Below are positions 52,431 through 60,453 of a stretch of 64,000 bases of DNA, piece after piece. The stretch's first letter is position 1. Every line of letters starts with the position of its first letter. The notes beneath the pieces were generated by a model that saw only the letters and a program-made list of their open reading frames with translations, ran no database searches and had not been told where the DNA came from. Location of the stretch: positions 558,001 to 622,000 of the forward strand of contig OZ245874.1 in assembly GCA_965229335.1 (NCBI GenBank), given 5' to 3'. The DNA comes from JAFKFH01 sp017307375 (GTDB taxonomy: Bacteria > Pseudomonadota > Alphaproteobacteria > Ferrovibrionales > Ferrovibrionaceae). Made by a program: the position numbers and the translations under genes.

Positions 52431-53332
52431 CCGGCTCGATGATCGCGACCCAGCGCTCCACGGTGAATTCGTGGGAATGCGACCGGATGGGCCATCTCAA
52501 TGTCCAGTTCTATCTGGCGCGCTGGTCGGATGCGATCGCCCATCTCGGTCTCAAGCTCGGTTTCCAGCCGTCGCAGGCCCGCGCCCGCCGGATCGCGCTG
52601 CTGGCGTCCGAAGACCGCATCCAGTTCAAGCGCGAGTTGCGCGAGGGCGCGATCACCACGATCCACGCCTGCGTGCGCGAGGTCTCGCCGCGCGGCCTGG
52701 TGGTGCATGGCGAGATGCGCGAGGGCGAGACCGGGATTTCCTCGGCGGCCTTCGATTCGATCATCACCTGCTGCGACCTCAACGACGACTGCGAGATTCC
52801 GCTGCCCGACGAGGTGCGCAGCCGGGCCGAGGCGATGGCCGGTGCCTGCGACCTGCCGCCGCCGATGCCGCCGCAGGGCGGTCCGCCCCCGCCGTCCGGC
52901 GTCGTCGCCGGCATGTACGAGACCGGGCGCGGCGCGGTCAATTCCTGGGAGATCGACTGGTACGGCGCGATGGCGCCGCGCTTCTTCATGGCGCGCTTCT
53001 CGGATGCCGCCGCGCATCTGCTGGCCGGGGCGGGGCTCGACGCCCGGATGATGCGCGACCGCAACTGGGGATCGGCCGCGCTGGACTACCGGCTGACCTA
53101 CGAACGCCGGCTGCGCGCCGGCGACGCGATCGTCATCAAGTCCGGCCTGCTGGAAGTGCGCGAGAAGGTCTGGCGCTTCTGCCACCTGCTGCTGGACAGC
53201 GCGACCGGCGAGGTGGTCGCGCGCGGCGAGATCGTCGCGCTGCTGTTCGACCTGCAGACCCGCAAGTCCTTCCCCTTCCCCGACGATATCCGTGCCCGGA
53301 TCGAGCCGCTGATCCTCGGCGGCGCCGGCTGA
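52427..53332 (+). CDS. Double-hotdog thioesterase-like protein with Pro-rich linker
   Basis: 301-residue protein of two fused hotdog domains. The first (about 8-135) keeps SWECDRMGHLNVQFYLARWS, almost identical to the neighbouring single-domain protein. A linker at 142-158 is Pro/Gly-rich (LPPPMPPQGGPPPPSG). The second domain (about 160-300) has SWEIDWYGAMAPRFFMARFS, where the GHLN of the active-site loop has become GAMA, so it has probably lost activity and serves to complete the dimer. It is coupled to the preceding gene and probably arose from it by duplication and fusion. Confidence 0.85.
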   Translation: MTGSMIATQRSTVNSWECDRMGHLNVQFYLARWSDAIAHLGLKLGFQPSQARARRIALLASEDRIQFKRELREGAITTIHACVREVSPRGLVVHGEMREGETGISSAAFDSIITCCDLNDDCEIPLPDEVRSRAEAMAGACDLPPPMPPQGGPPPPSGVVAGMYETGRGAVNSWEIDWYGAMAPRFFMARFSDAAAHLLAGAGLDARMMRDRNWGSAALDYRLTYERRLRAGDAIVIKSGLLEVREKVWRFCHLLLDSATGEVVARGEIVALLFDLQTRKSFPFPDDIRARIEPLILGGAG

Positions 53333-53366
53333 TCGCCGGAATGGTCGCTGCTCGAATAAAGCCGGT

Positions 53367-53458
53367 CGTCATCCCGGCGAAAGCCGGGATCCAGGGCAGG
53401 GGGCGTCGCAAGCGGCGCGGTGCTTCCCCGGGCCCCGGCCTTCGCCGGGGCGACGAAC
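53367..53458. repeat. REP-like intergenic palindromic element
   Basis: The 5' part reads CGTCATCCCGGCGAAAGCC followed by GGGATCCAGG (53367-53396) and the 3' part CCCCGGCCTTCGCCGGGG followed by CGACGA (about 53434-53457). These phrases are the widely dispersed 'ATCCCGGCGAAAGCCGGGAT' type repeats of proteobacteria. Each part is a short hairpin. It separates the acyl-CoA operon from the transporter gene and could form the 3' end of the operon transcript. Confidence 0.7.
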
Positions 53459-53469
53459 AGGCCTGAGCC

Positions 53470-54405
53470 ATGGATGCGCTGCTCAACGTTTCGCTGCCGT
53501 TCTTCGGCATGGTCTTCGCGGGCTTTGGCGCGGCGCGCTTCCGGCTGCTCGATCCCGCCTCGACCGCTGGGCTCAACGCGTTCGTCTTCTGGTTCGCCCT
53601 GCCGGCGATGCTGTTCGTCAAGATGGCGACCGCGCCGCTTGCCGACGCCTTCGACTGGCGCTTCGCGGTTTCCTATTCCGGCGGCGGGCTGATCTCATTC
53701 TTCGGCTGCGTGATCGCGGCCCGCCTGATCTTTTCCTCGCGCGGTGCCGTCTCGGGCATCCAGGGCATGGCGGCGGCCTTTCCCAATGTCGGCTACATGG
53801 GCCTGCCGATCGTGCTGTCGCTGTTCGGCGAGCGGGCGGTGCTGCTCGCCGTGCTGGTCATCGTGCTCGACCATGTCGTGCTGCTGCCGGTCACCACGGC
53901 GATGGTCGAGGCCGGCTCGGGGCGCCACGCCTCAATGCTGACGATCTTCAAGCGCATCTTCGTCGGCCTGGCGCGCAACCCGCTGATCATCGCCACCCTG
54001 GCCGGTCTGGTCTGGGGTGCGACCGGGGCGAGGATGCCGGTGCCGCTCGAAGCCTTCGGCAATCTCTTTGCCGCCGCCGCCGGTCCTTGCGCGCTGTTCG
54101 CTCTCGGCGCGTCGCTCGGCGAGCGCAAATTGTCCGACGGCCTCGACGAGATCGCGCTGCTCTGCGCCTTCCGCCTGCTGGTGCACCCGCTGACGGCCTG
54201 GTTCCTCGGCGCGATGGTGCTCGATCTCGATCCCTTCTTCCTCGGCATCGCCGTCATCGAAGCCTCGCTGCCGATCGCGGCCAACGTGTTCATCATGGCC
54301 CGCGCCTACGATACCTATGTGGATCGCACCTCGGCGGCGGTGCTGGTCTCGACCGTGCTGGCGGTCGTCACCGTTTCCTGCTTCATCGGTATCGTGACGC
54401 GCTGA
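53470..54405 (+). CDS. AEC-family (auxin efflux carrier-like) transporter
   Basis: 311-residue inner-membrane protein with about ten membrane segments. The N-terminal LLNVSLPFFGMVFAGFGAAR and FVFWFALPAMLFVKMATAPL, the central MAAAFPNVGYMGLPIVLSLF and the C-terminal IEASLPIAANVFIMARAYD with DRTSAAVLVSTVLAVVTV are all AEC hallmarks. Bacterial AEC proteins transport organic acids such as malonate or malate; the substrate here is unknown. The gene stands alone after the REP-like element and may be independent of the acyl-CoA operon. Confidence 0.92.
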   Translation: MDALLNVSLPFFGMVFAGFGAARFRLLDPASTAGLNAFVFWFALPAMLFVKMATAPLADAFDWRFAVSYSGGGLISFFGCVIAARLIFSSRGAVSGIQGMAAAFPNVGYMGLPIVLSLFGERAVLLAVLVIVLDHVVLLPVTTAMVEAGSGRHASMLTIFKRIFVGLARNPLIIATLAGLVWGATGARMPVPLEAFGNLFAAAAGPCALFALGASLGERKLSDGLDEIALLCAFRLLVHPLTAWFLGAMVLDLDPFFLGIAVIEASLPIAANVFIMARAYDTYVDRTSAAVLVSTVLAVVTVSCFIGIVTR

Positions 54406-54545
54406 CCAACTGCGTTGGACTAACGTAGAAAGTGCGCCCGACTTCGTCTTGAGGCGCTATTTAAAAGTTTAACGAGCGTTTTACTTTCCTGTTGCGCGCC
54501 GCTGCGCCATTCTGCCTGGCAATTCCAAGTCTGAGGGGGGATTGC

Positions 54546-55283
54546 ATGCGCGCGACAGTCATCGGCATCGGCCTGGCACTGCTGTTGCCGGCAGTGGCGG
54601 GGGCCCAGGAAGCCGGCAAGCCCGCGAGCGGGCTCTATCTCCGCGGCGAAGTCGGCTATTTCTGGTCCCGACCGGCCGATATCGGCGATCGCGCCGCGTG
54701 GAACGGCCCCAACTGCGTGATCTGCACCGGGGGCAGCCTCGACGATGTCGGCAATGGCGGCATGGTCGGCGGCGGGCTGGGCTGGCGGTTCAACGACTGG
54801 CTGCGCGCCGAGGCGACCGTGACCTATCGCGGCGGGCTCCAGCTCAAGGACACCGACGGTTCCGGCTATTCCTACCGCTCCGACATCAACTCGACCGCCG
54901 GCATGCTGACGCTGCTGGTCGATTCGCCCTGGCGCCTCGGGCCGCTGCAGCCTTTCGCGGGCGCCGGCCTCGGCTTCGCGCACAACCGCATGGGCGGCAT
55001 CAGCCAGAGCGCGACGGTGAGCGGCCTGCCGGTCAGCGAAAGCGATCCCGGCGGCTCGAACACCGGCTTTGCCTGGCAGGCCACCGCCGGTCTGGCCTGG
55101 CAGTTCATGCCGAACCTCACGGCCGAACTGGCCTATCGCTATGTCGATCTCGGCAAGCTGCGGACATCGTCGGGTAATTCGCAGGTCACCATCGGCACCG
55201 CCAGCGTGACCGTGCCCACCGGCGGCGTCGAAGGCAATCTGCGCGGCCAGGAAGCGCTGCTCGCCCTGCGCTGGTCGTTCTGA
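54546..55283 (+). CDS. Outer-membrane beta-barrel protein
   Basis: 245-residue exported protein. The signal peptide is MRATVIGIGLALLLPAVAGA with cleavage after AQ-EA near residue 20. The mature part has alternating strands typical of an 8-stranded barrel (GLYLRGEVGYFWSRP, GGGLGWRFNDWLRAEATVTY, NLTAELAYRYVDLGKLRT) and ends with the terminal Phe signal ALLALRWSF. Porin-family/OmpA-like barrel is the safest call. The ATG at 54546 follows GAGGGGG. It lies 10 bp before the large secreted protein, so the two are probably cotranscribed; the spacer upstream is A/T-rich. Confidence 0.82.
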   Translation: MRATVIGIGLALLLPAVAGAQEAGKPASGLYLRGEVGYFWSRPADIGDRAAWNGPNCVICTGGSLDDVGNGGMVGGGLGWRFNDWLRAEATVTYRGGLQLKDTDGSGYSYRSDINSTAGMLTLLVDSPWRLGPLQPFAGAGLGFAHNRMGGISQSATVSGLPVSESDPGGSNTGFAWQATAGLAWQFMPNLTAELAYRYVDLGKLRTSSGNSQVTIGTASVTVPTGGVEGNLRGQEALLALRWSF

Positions 55284-55293
55284 GGAGATGGCA

Positions 55294-58248
55294 ATGATAC
55301 TGCGCGCCCTGACCGTTGCGCTTCTCGCGCTGCTGGCCGCGACCGGGCAAGCCCTGGCCGGCGCCAGCGTGCTGACCGTCACCTCGCTGACCCCGGCCGG
55401 CATCGCCGCGATCTCGATCTGGTCCAGCCAGCAATCCCACGACGGCAACCAGCCACCCTTGTTCACCTGCAACCCGACGACCGCCAACCCGACCTGCGCG
55501 GTGCCCGGCCTGTCCGACGGGCAGACCCCCTATTTCGTCGTCGGCACCAATGCCGGCTACAACGTCGTCAGCGGCACCGGCATGTGCGCCGGGATCAGCG
55601 GCCCGACCTTCGCCGCCACGGTGCCCGCCGGCAACGCCACCTGCGGCATCCAGACCTCGAACGCGCCGGTCGTGCTGAACGTCACCGCCGCCAATCCCCG
55701 CGCCATCAACGTCATCAGCGTCTACAAGAGCTATAATCCGGCTACCCAGCAGACCGGCCCGCTGGCCGGCACCTGTGCGCCGACCGTGGCCCAGCCGACC
55801 TGCGTGATCACCGGCGGGCTGGCCGCCGGGGACAATCCCTATTTCGTCGTCGATTCGACCATCGGCTATGGCATCGTCGGCGGCAGCCAGCTCTGCGCCG
55901 CCGTCGGTGGCTCGCCGTTCACCGTGAACGTCGCGGCCAACGGGGTCTATACCTGCGGGCTGAACAGCGCCGTCAACGTGCTCTCGGTCACCTCGCTCAA
56001 CCCCGCCGGCATCGCCTCGATCCAGGTCTACAAGGGGTACAATACCAGTACCAAGCAGCCGGTCGGCTCGCCGCTGGCGACCTGCACCCCGACACCCAGC
56101 GCGCCGAACTGCTCGGTGGCCGGCCTGTCGGCGGGCGACCAGCCCTATTTCGTGCTGGGCGTGAACGCCAATTACGGCGCCAGCGGCGGCACCGGTCTCT
56201 GCACCGGCGTCTCCGGCACGTCGTTCCAGCTGGCGGCCCTGCCGGTCGGCGGCGGCTGGGTCTGCGGCCTGAACAGCGTCACCCAGCCGCAGAACGGCTG
56301 GTGGTACGCCAATGACGGCAGCACCAGCGGCTATGCCTTCCAACTCGACTCGACCAGCCAGTATCTGTATGGCGTCGCGTTCACCTATCGCGCCGATGGC
56401 ACGCCGGTCTGGTACGCGATCAACGCGATGGCCAACGCTTCCAACGTCTACATGGGAACGGCGGCCGAATTCGTCGGCGGCGGCACACTGGCGGGCGGTA
56501 CGGCCAGTGCGGCGCGGCTGAAGTCGATCGTCGCCAATGTCCAGCTCGCCTTCAAGTCGGGGTCGGCCGGCACGCTGACCTGGACGTCGCGCCCGGCCGG
56601 CGGCGGCCCTGCCACGGTGACGACCAAGGCGTTGCAGCGCTACCCGATCAACGGCCAGTCGGTGCTGCCCGCGCCGGCCAACGCGCCGACGACCGGCTGG
56701 TATCAGGGCAGCCAGTTCGGCACCGGCTATTTCCTCGAACTTCAGGGCACGTCCAGCCCGCAGGCCCATATCGGCATCTATACCTACGACGGCAACGGCA
56801 ACGCGACCTGGAATGCCACCGGCAGTGCGACGGCGGTCGCCACGACCGGCGGCTGGCAGGTCAATACGCCGCTCTACAGCTATTCGGGCGGGGCGCCGCT
56901 GACGGCGCCGCCGGTCGGGGCCACGGCAACCTCGCTCGGCACCATCATTGCCAATCTCAGCCCGACCACGAACACCCTTACCCTGTGGAACGGCCTGGCC
57001 ATCACGCTGCAGCCCTATACCGGCTTCGGCAAGAACGCCGGCAACTGGCTGCAGATCGTCAACAACAACGGCATCGCGCTGCCCAATCCGTGGATTTCGT
57101 TCAACAGCCCGAACAACCTGGTATCCTTCGTCGATACAACGACGAATGCCTTCGTCACGGTGCAGGCGAACACGTCCTACCAACTGTCGCGCGTCGCCAA
57201 CGGCAGCTTCTTCATCAACGCCACCGGCATCGGCGGCCGTGTCTTCGTCTCGGCCCAGGCGATGTCGTTCCCGGACGGCGCGCTGCCCAGCCCGACCAAT
57301 CCGAACGACCCCAACTACAAGTTCCGCTGGCAATTCCTCGAGGTCGGCGGCGACTACGACCTCAGCTTCGTCGACCTCTATTCGATCCCGATGGCCTTCA
57401 ATCAGGGGGCGCTCACCTTCGGTGCCGCGACATCGGCCCAGCTCGGCACTTTCGTCTCGACGCTGAAGGGACTGACGACCACCTCCGGGGCGGCGGCGCA
57501 ATATGACTCCACCAACAGCCTGGTGCGTATCATCAGTCCGGCCGAATCCTCGATCGTCACCGCCTATCCGTCGCTGTCGACCTATATCGGCAAGACCAAT
57601 TTCGCCGGGCTGACGATCAGTGATTCCTACAACGGCGTCGCGCCCGACAAGCTGCCGCCGAATGCCGCCTGCGCCGCGACCGCCTATGCCGGCCAGGCCT
57701 ATGCCACCACCTCGATCACCTATGACGGCGCCAGTCTGACCATCACCGGCAACACCACGGTGGCGGGGCAGAACCCGGTGCCGTTCACCATCGTCGCCTC
57801 CAAGCAGACCTCGGTGCAGCAGACCGACACGCTGACCGCACAGGCCTTCTCGTCGGCGATCTACATGGGCGAGATGGACTACTCGGTCACCTCGTCGATC
57901 TGCGCGACGACCACCAAGACCGAGAACAACGGCGCCAACGACGTGTTCTCGGTGGTGATCCGCGACATTCTGGCCGGCTTCTCGGTCGGCTATGTCGGGT
58001 CGTCGGCCTATGGCAGCCTGCCGTCAAGCGCCTGGTGGTCGTCGAACACGATCTTCGGCGGGCTGCAGCCGGGTTCGACGACGGCGGCACCGCTCTACAA
58101 TCCCTGGGCCGCGGCGGTCTACGCCCTGTTCCAGAATCAGGTCTACGGCTTCCAGTATTCCGACCACTTCACCACGCTCGGCAGCCCGCTGGTGTCGATC
58201 CAGCCGGGCAGCCCGCTTCAGCTGATCCTGCTGAACGAAAGGAACTGA
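55294..58248 (+). CDS. Large mosaic secreted protein with Cys repeats and GH64-like C-terminus
   Basis: About 984 residues. Signal peptide 1-22 ending QALA. Three tandem Cys repeats follow (about 26-122, 127-226, 229-329), each with four Cys and the phrase PYFVV/PYFVL in the middle (NPYFVVDSTIGYGIVG). Two copies of a WY-type domain come next (about 335-448 and 467-573: GWWYANDGSTSGYAFQLDS, TGWYQGSQFGTGYFLELQG). The C-terminal 400 residues resemble the thaumatin-like GH64 beta-1,3-glucanases, with FRWQFLEVGGDYDLSFVDLY (Glu683, Asp694 as possible catalytic acids) then YSIPMAF. ATG 55294 has GAGGAG six bases upstream; 55288 is the alternative. Composition is rich in Ser/Thr/Asn/Gly, unlike neighbours. 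Glycan binding or lysis is inference. Confidence 0.75.
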   Translation: MILRALTVALLALLAATGQALAGASVLTVTSLTPAGIAAISIWSSQQSHDGNQPPLFTCNPTTANPTCAVPGLSDGQTPYFVVGTNAGYNVVSGTGMCAGISGPTFAATVPAGNATCGIQTSNAPVVLNVTAANPRAINVISVYKSYNPATQQTGPLAGTCAPTVAQPTCVITGGLAAGDNPYFVVDSTIGYGIVGGSQLCAAVGGSPFTVNVAANGVYTCGLNSAVNVLSVTSLNPAGIASIQVYKGYNTSTKQPVGSPLATCTPTPSAPNCSVAGLSAGDQPYFVLGVNANYGASGGTGLCTGVSGTSFQLAALPVGGGWVCGLNSVTQPQNGWWYANDGSTSGYAFQLDSTSQYLYGVAFTYRADGTPVWYAINAMANASNVYMGTAAEFVGGGTLAGGTASAARLKSIVANVQLAFKSGSAGTLTWTSRPAGGGPATVTTKALQRYPINGQSVLPAPANAPTTGWYQGSQFGTGYFLELQGTSSPQAHIGIYTYDGNGNATWNATGSATAVATTGGWQVNTPLYSYSGGAPLTAPPVGATATSLGTIIANLSPTTNTLTLWNGLAITLQPYTGFGKNAGNWLQIVNNNGIALPNPWISFNSPNNLVSFVDTTTNAFVTVQANTSYQLSRVANGSFFINATGIGGRVFVSAQAMSFPDGALPSPTNPNDPNYKFRWQFLEVGGDYDLSFVDLYSIPMAFNQGALTFGAATSAQLGTFVSTLKGLTTTSGAAAQYDSTNSLVRIISPAESSIVTAYPSLSTYIGKTNFAGLTISDSYNGVAPDKLPPNAACAATAYAGQAYATTSITYDGASLTITGNTTVAGQNPVPFTIVASKQTSVQQTDTLTAQAFSSAIYMGEMDYSVTSSICATTTKTENNGANDVFSVVIRDILAGFSVGYVGSSAYGSLPSSAWWSSNTIFGGLQPGSTTAAPLYNPWAAAVYALFQNQVYGFQYSDHFTTLGSPLVSIQPGSPLQLILLNERN

Positions 58249-58263
58249 CCGAACTCCGCCGCA

Positions 58264-58305
58264 CGCCCGGCCTCGACCACAATCGAGACCGGGCGTGATT
58301 TTTTT
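58264..58305 (+). terminator. Rho-independent terminator of the secreted-protein operon
   Basis: A 13-bp stem with one mismatch (58264-58276 with 58283-58295), a 6-base loop CCACAA, and a T-tract TGATTTTTTT at 58296-58305. It starts 16 bp after the stop of the large secreted protein. This is the clearest intrinsic terminator in the window. Confidence 0.92.
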
Positions 58306-58341
58306 GACATAGGAAACTAAAAAAACTAATGTGGTTTCCTA
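58304..58341 (+). promoter_or_regulatory. Promoter with TetR-type palindrome for the Coq4-like operon
   Basis: Perfect -35 TTGACA at 58304-58309, 17-bp spacer, and TAATGT at 58327-58332. An 8-bp perfect inverted repeat TAGGAAAC (58310-58317) / GTTTCCTA (58334-58341) with a 16-base centre starts right after the -35 and encloses the -10. The operon it precedes encodes a TetR regulator as its second gene, so autoregulation through this site is likely (inference). Confidence 0.65.
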
Positions 58342-58362
58342 AATGCAGAGGGGGAAACATCA

Positions 58363-58740
58363 ATGGCTTCAACGATTCTGCTGCGGGGCAGCGTGGTGCT
58401 GCTGCTCGTTGGCCTGTGCCTGGGTATCGGCATGGGCATGGCCCAGAACTTCACCCTGGCGCCGGCCCATGCGCATCTGAATCTCGTCGCCTTCGTGCTG
58501 CCGTTCGCCGCCGGCCTCTACTACCGGGTCGTGCCCGGTGCCGGCGCGTCACGGCTTGCCGTGGTCCAGGCGTTGCTGGCATTGCTGGGCGGGATCGTCC
58601 TGCCGGCGGGCATTGCCGCCGTCGTGACGGCGGGACCGCACTGGGAACCGATCCCGATCCTGGGCTCGCTGATCGTGCTGGCCGCCTGGGCCATCTTCGC
58701 CGTCATCGTGTTCCGCGGCCATGCGCCCCGACCTGCCTGA
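58363..58740 (+). CDS. Small membrane protein, heme-copper oxidase subunit I-like
   Basis: 125-residue inner-membrane protein with four hydrophobic segments (about 6-28, 38-55, 62-84, 95-118). The motif LAPAHAHLNLVAFVLPFAAG with GLYYRVVP resembles the His-containing helix of heme-copper oxidase and NorB subunits ('AHAHLNLVG'), seen in many small orphan membrane proteins. With only two His, it could bind one heme or act as a fragment-type partner. It is the first gene of a three-gene operon and overlaps the TetR gene by 20 bp. Confidence 0.7.
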   Translation: MASTILLRGSVVLLLVGLCLGIGMGMAQNFTLAPAHAHLNLVAFVLPFAAGLYYRVVPGAGASRLAVVQALLALLGGIVLPAGIAAVVTAGPHWEPIPILGSLIVLAAWAIFAVIVFRGHAPRPA

Positions 58741-59371
58741 CGCTGCTGCCTTCGACGCCGAGGATACGGTTGCCGGCCGGATCCTGCGGGTCGCCCGCGC
58801 GCGGCTGTTCGCCGACGGCTATGCCGGGCTGACGATGGACGCCCTGGCCCATGATCTCGGCATGAGCAAGAAGACGCTCTATGCCCACTATGCCGGCAAG
58901 GAGGCGATCGTCACCGCGATCATCGCCGTGACCGGCGCGACCATCCGGCGGCTGACCGCGGCGATCCTGACCGACCCTGAATTGAGCTACGCCCGGCGGC
59001 TGCACGGCGTCATGGCCATCATCGGCCGCCAGTTTGCCACGACCACCCCGGCGCTGATGCGCGAATTGCAGCGTTTTGCACCGGGGCTCTACGCCGAGTT
59101 GGATGGCCTGCGCCGGCGCAACATTCCGCTCGTCATCGGCGGGCTGCTGCGTGCCGGGCTCGATCAAGGCCAGATCAAGCCGGGCATCGATCCCGATTTT
59201 GCCGTCGAATTCTGGCTGCAGTCGATCAACGGCCTGGTCCATCCCGACCTGCTGGAGCGGCTCGGGCTGACGCCCCGCCAGGCCTTCGAGAAGGGGATAG
59301 ACCTGTTCTTCCGCGCCGTGCTGACCGAAGCGGCCTATGCTGACTTTGCCGGAACCCGCAATGGAGCCTGA
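58721..59371 (+). CDS. TetR/AcrR-family transcriptional regulator
   Basis: 216-residue repressor. The HTH region (about 20-65) reads AGRILRVARARLFADGYAGL and MDALAHDLGMSKKTLYAHYA, followed by GKEAIVTAIIAVTGATIRRL. The C-terminal helical domain includes LMRELQRFAPGLYAELDGLR, as in the AefR-like TetR_C group. It overlaps the preceding membrane protein gene by 20 bp and lies 2 bp before the Coq4-like gene, so the operon is tightly packed. The palindrome at 58310-58341 is its probable operator. Confidence 0.9.
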   Translation: MRPDLPDAAAFDAEDTVAGRILRVARARLFADGYAGLTMDALAHDLGMSKKTLYAHYAGKEAIVTAIIAVTGATIRRLTAAILTDPELSYARRLHGVMAIIGRQFATTTPALMRELQRFAPGLYAELDGLRRRNIPLVIGGLLRAGLDQGQIKPGIDPDFAVEFWLQSINGLVHPDLLERLGLTPRQAFEKGIDLFFRAVLTEAAYADFAGTRNGA

Positions 59372-59373
59372 TC

Positions 59374-60339
59374 ATGCGTCTCGTCCACCCGCAAGGGCCT
59401 GAGGCCCTGGCCTGCCTGCGCGCCATGCGCACCGTGACCGCCCCTGACGGCCCGCTGCCGCCCGCGGTGCGTGCGATGATGGATGCCGCCCGGCGTGTCC
59501 TGATGACCATCGACACGCCGGTCGACATCGACAACCTGGCACCGATCCGGCCCGCCGAGGTCGCCGCCGCGGTGCAAACCCCCGGCATGGCCGAGCAGCT
59601 CGTCCACGCGCTGATCGTCGGCGTGCTGGCCGACGGCGAGCCCGATCCGGCGGCATTCGCCCGGCTGCAGGAGATCGCCTCCGCCCTCGGCGTGGCGCCG
59701 CCGGCCTTGCGAACCATCCGGCTGCTGGTCGAGCAGCAGACGGTGCTGTTCCGTCTCGATTTCTTCCGTCGTTCGCATATCGCCGACATGTTCCGCGACA
59801 CCTACCGCAACCATGGCGGCGTGCTCGGCGTGGCCCAGGCGGTGTTGGGCCAGCGCGGCATGATCGAGGATCGCGAGCTGGCCGCGCGCTTCACTGCGCT
59901 GGAGCGTCTGCCCGAAGGCAGCCTCGGCCATGCCTATTTCCGCCATTGCCGGGATCTCGGCTTTGCCTTTCCCGGCGAACGGGGTGGCTTTCCGATCTCG
60001 GGGGCCTATCACGACTTCACCCACATCCTGTCCGGCTACGGCACGACGCCGGAGGAGGAGTTGCTGGTCGGCGGCTTCACCGCCGGCTACAAGCGGGCAA
60101 ATCCGTTCTACCTCGTGCTGCTGACCGCGTTGCTATGGGGCGCCGGGATCAACGTGACGCCGCTGTCCCAGCCGCATATCACCGGCACGCTTGCCAAGGG
60201 CGATCTGGCCGTGCGCTTCATCGAGGCGATCGAGCGCGGCGGGCAGGTCAACACCGATCTTTCCGACAACTGGGATTTCTGGCCGTTGCTGCCACTGCCG
60301 GTCGCGGAGGTCCGGGCGCGGCTGGGCATGACGTCCTGA
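59374..60339 (+). CDS. Coq4-like protein with extra N-terminal helical domain
   Basis: 321-residue cytosolic protein. The C-terminal part carries the Coq4 metal motif HDxxHx11E exactly: His213-Asp214, His217 and Glu229 in AYHDFTHILSGYGTTPEEE, preceded by PEGSLGHAYFRH like the Coq4 'PxGSLG' region. Coq4 binds a divalent metal and acts on the benzoquinone ring in ubiquinone synthesis. The N-terminal 150 residues (LVHALIVGVLADGEPDPAAF, LQEIASALGVAPPALRTIRL) look like a TerB-type helical domain, which true Coq4 lacks. So this is probably a redox- or stress-related Coq4 paralogue, not the main ubiquinone-synthesis protein (inference). Confidence 0.78.
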   Translation: MRLVHPQGPEALACLRAMRTVTAPDGPLPPAVRAMMDAARRVLMTIDTPVDIDNLAPIRPAEVAAAVQTPGMAEQLVHALIVGVLADGEPDPAAFARLQEIASALGVAPPALRTIRLLVEQQTVLFRLDFFRRSHIADMFRDTYRNHGGVLGVAQAVLGQRGMIEDRELAARFTALERLPEGSLGHAYFRHCRDLGFAFPGERGGFPISGAYHDFTHILSGYGTTPEEELLVGGFTAGYKRANPFYLVLLTALLWGAGINVTPLSQPHITGTLAKGDLAVRFIEAIERGGQVNTDLSDNWDFWPLLPLPVAEVRARLGMTS

Positions 60340-60346
60340 CAAGAAG

Positions 60347-60374
60347 AACGCCCCGGCCGCCAGGCCGGAGCGTT
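60347..60374. terminator. Hairpin between Coq4-like and beta-oxidation operons
   Basis: AACGCCCCGGCC at 60347-60358 pairs with GGCCGGAGCGTT at 60363-60374 across the loop GCCA, with one mismatch. It starts 8 bp after the Coq4-like stop and lies between convergent operons. No long T-tract follows, so termination may be only partial or bidirectional. Confidence 0.6.
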
Positions 60375-60453
60375 GCAAGTTACGATGCGCGGAACCGCCT
60401 GCCGGTCGCCCGGCAGACGGTGCCAGCCACGAGGTGTCCCTCGCGACCTCGGA

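Noticed and set aside
53367..53458. Palindromic element considered as a transposon end
   Set aside because: No transposase or target duplication; the wording matches dispersed extragenic repeats.
55186..57501. A 771-codon minus-strand open frame over the large secreted protein
   Set aside because: Highly repetitive Arg/Gly/Val/Asp sequence antisense to a gene with signal peptide, repeats and terminator.
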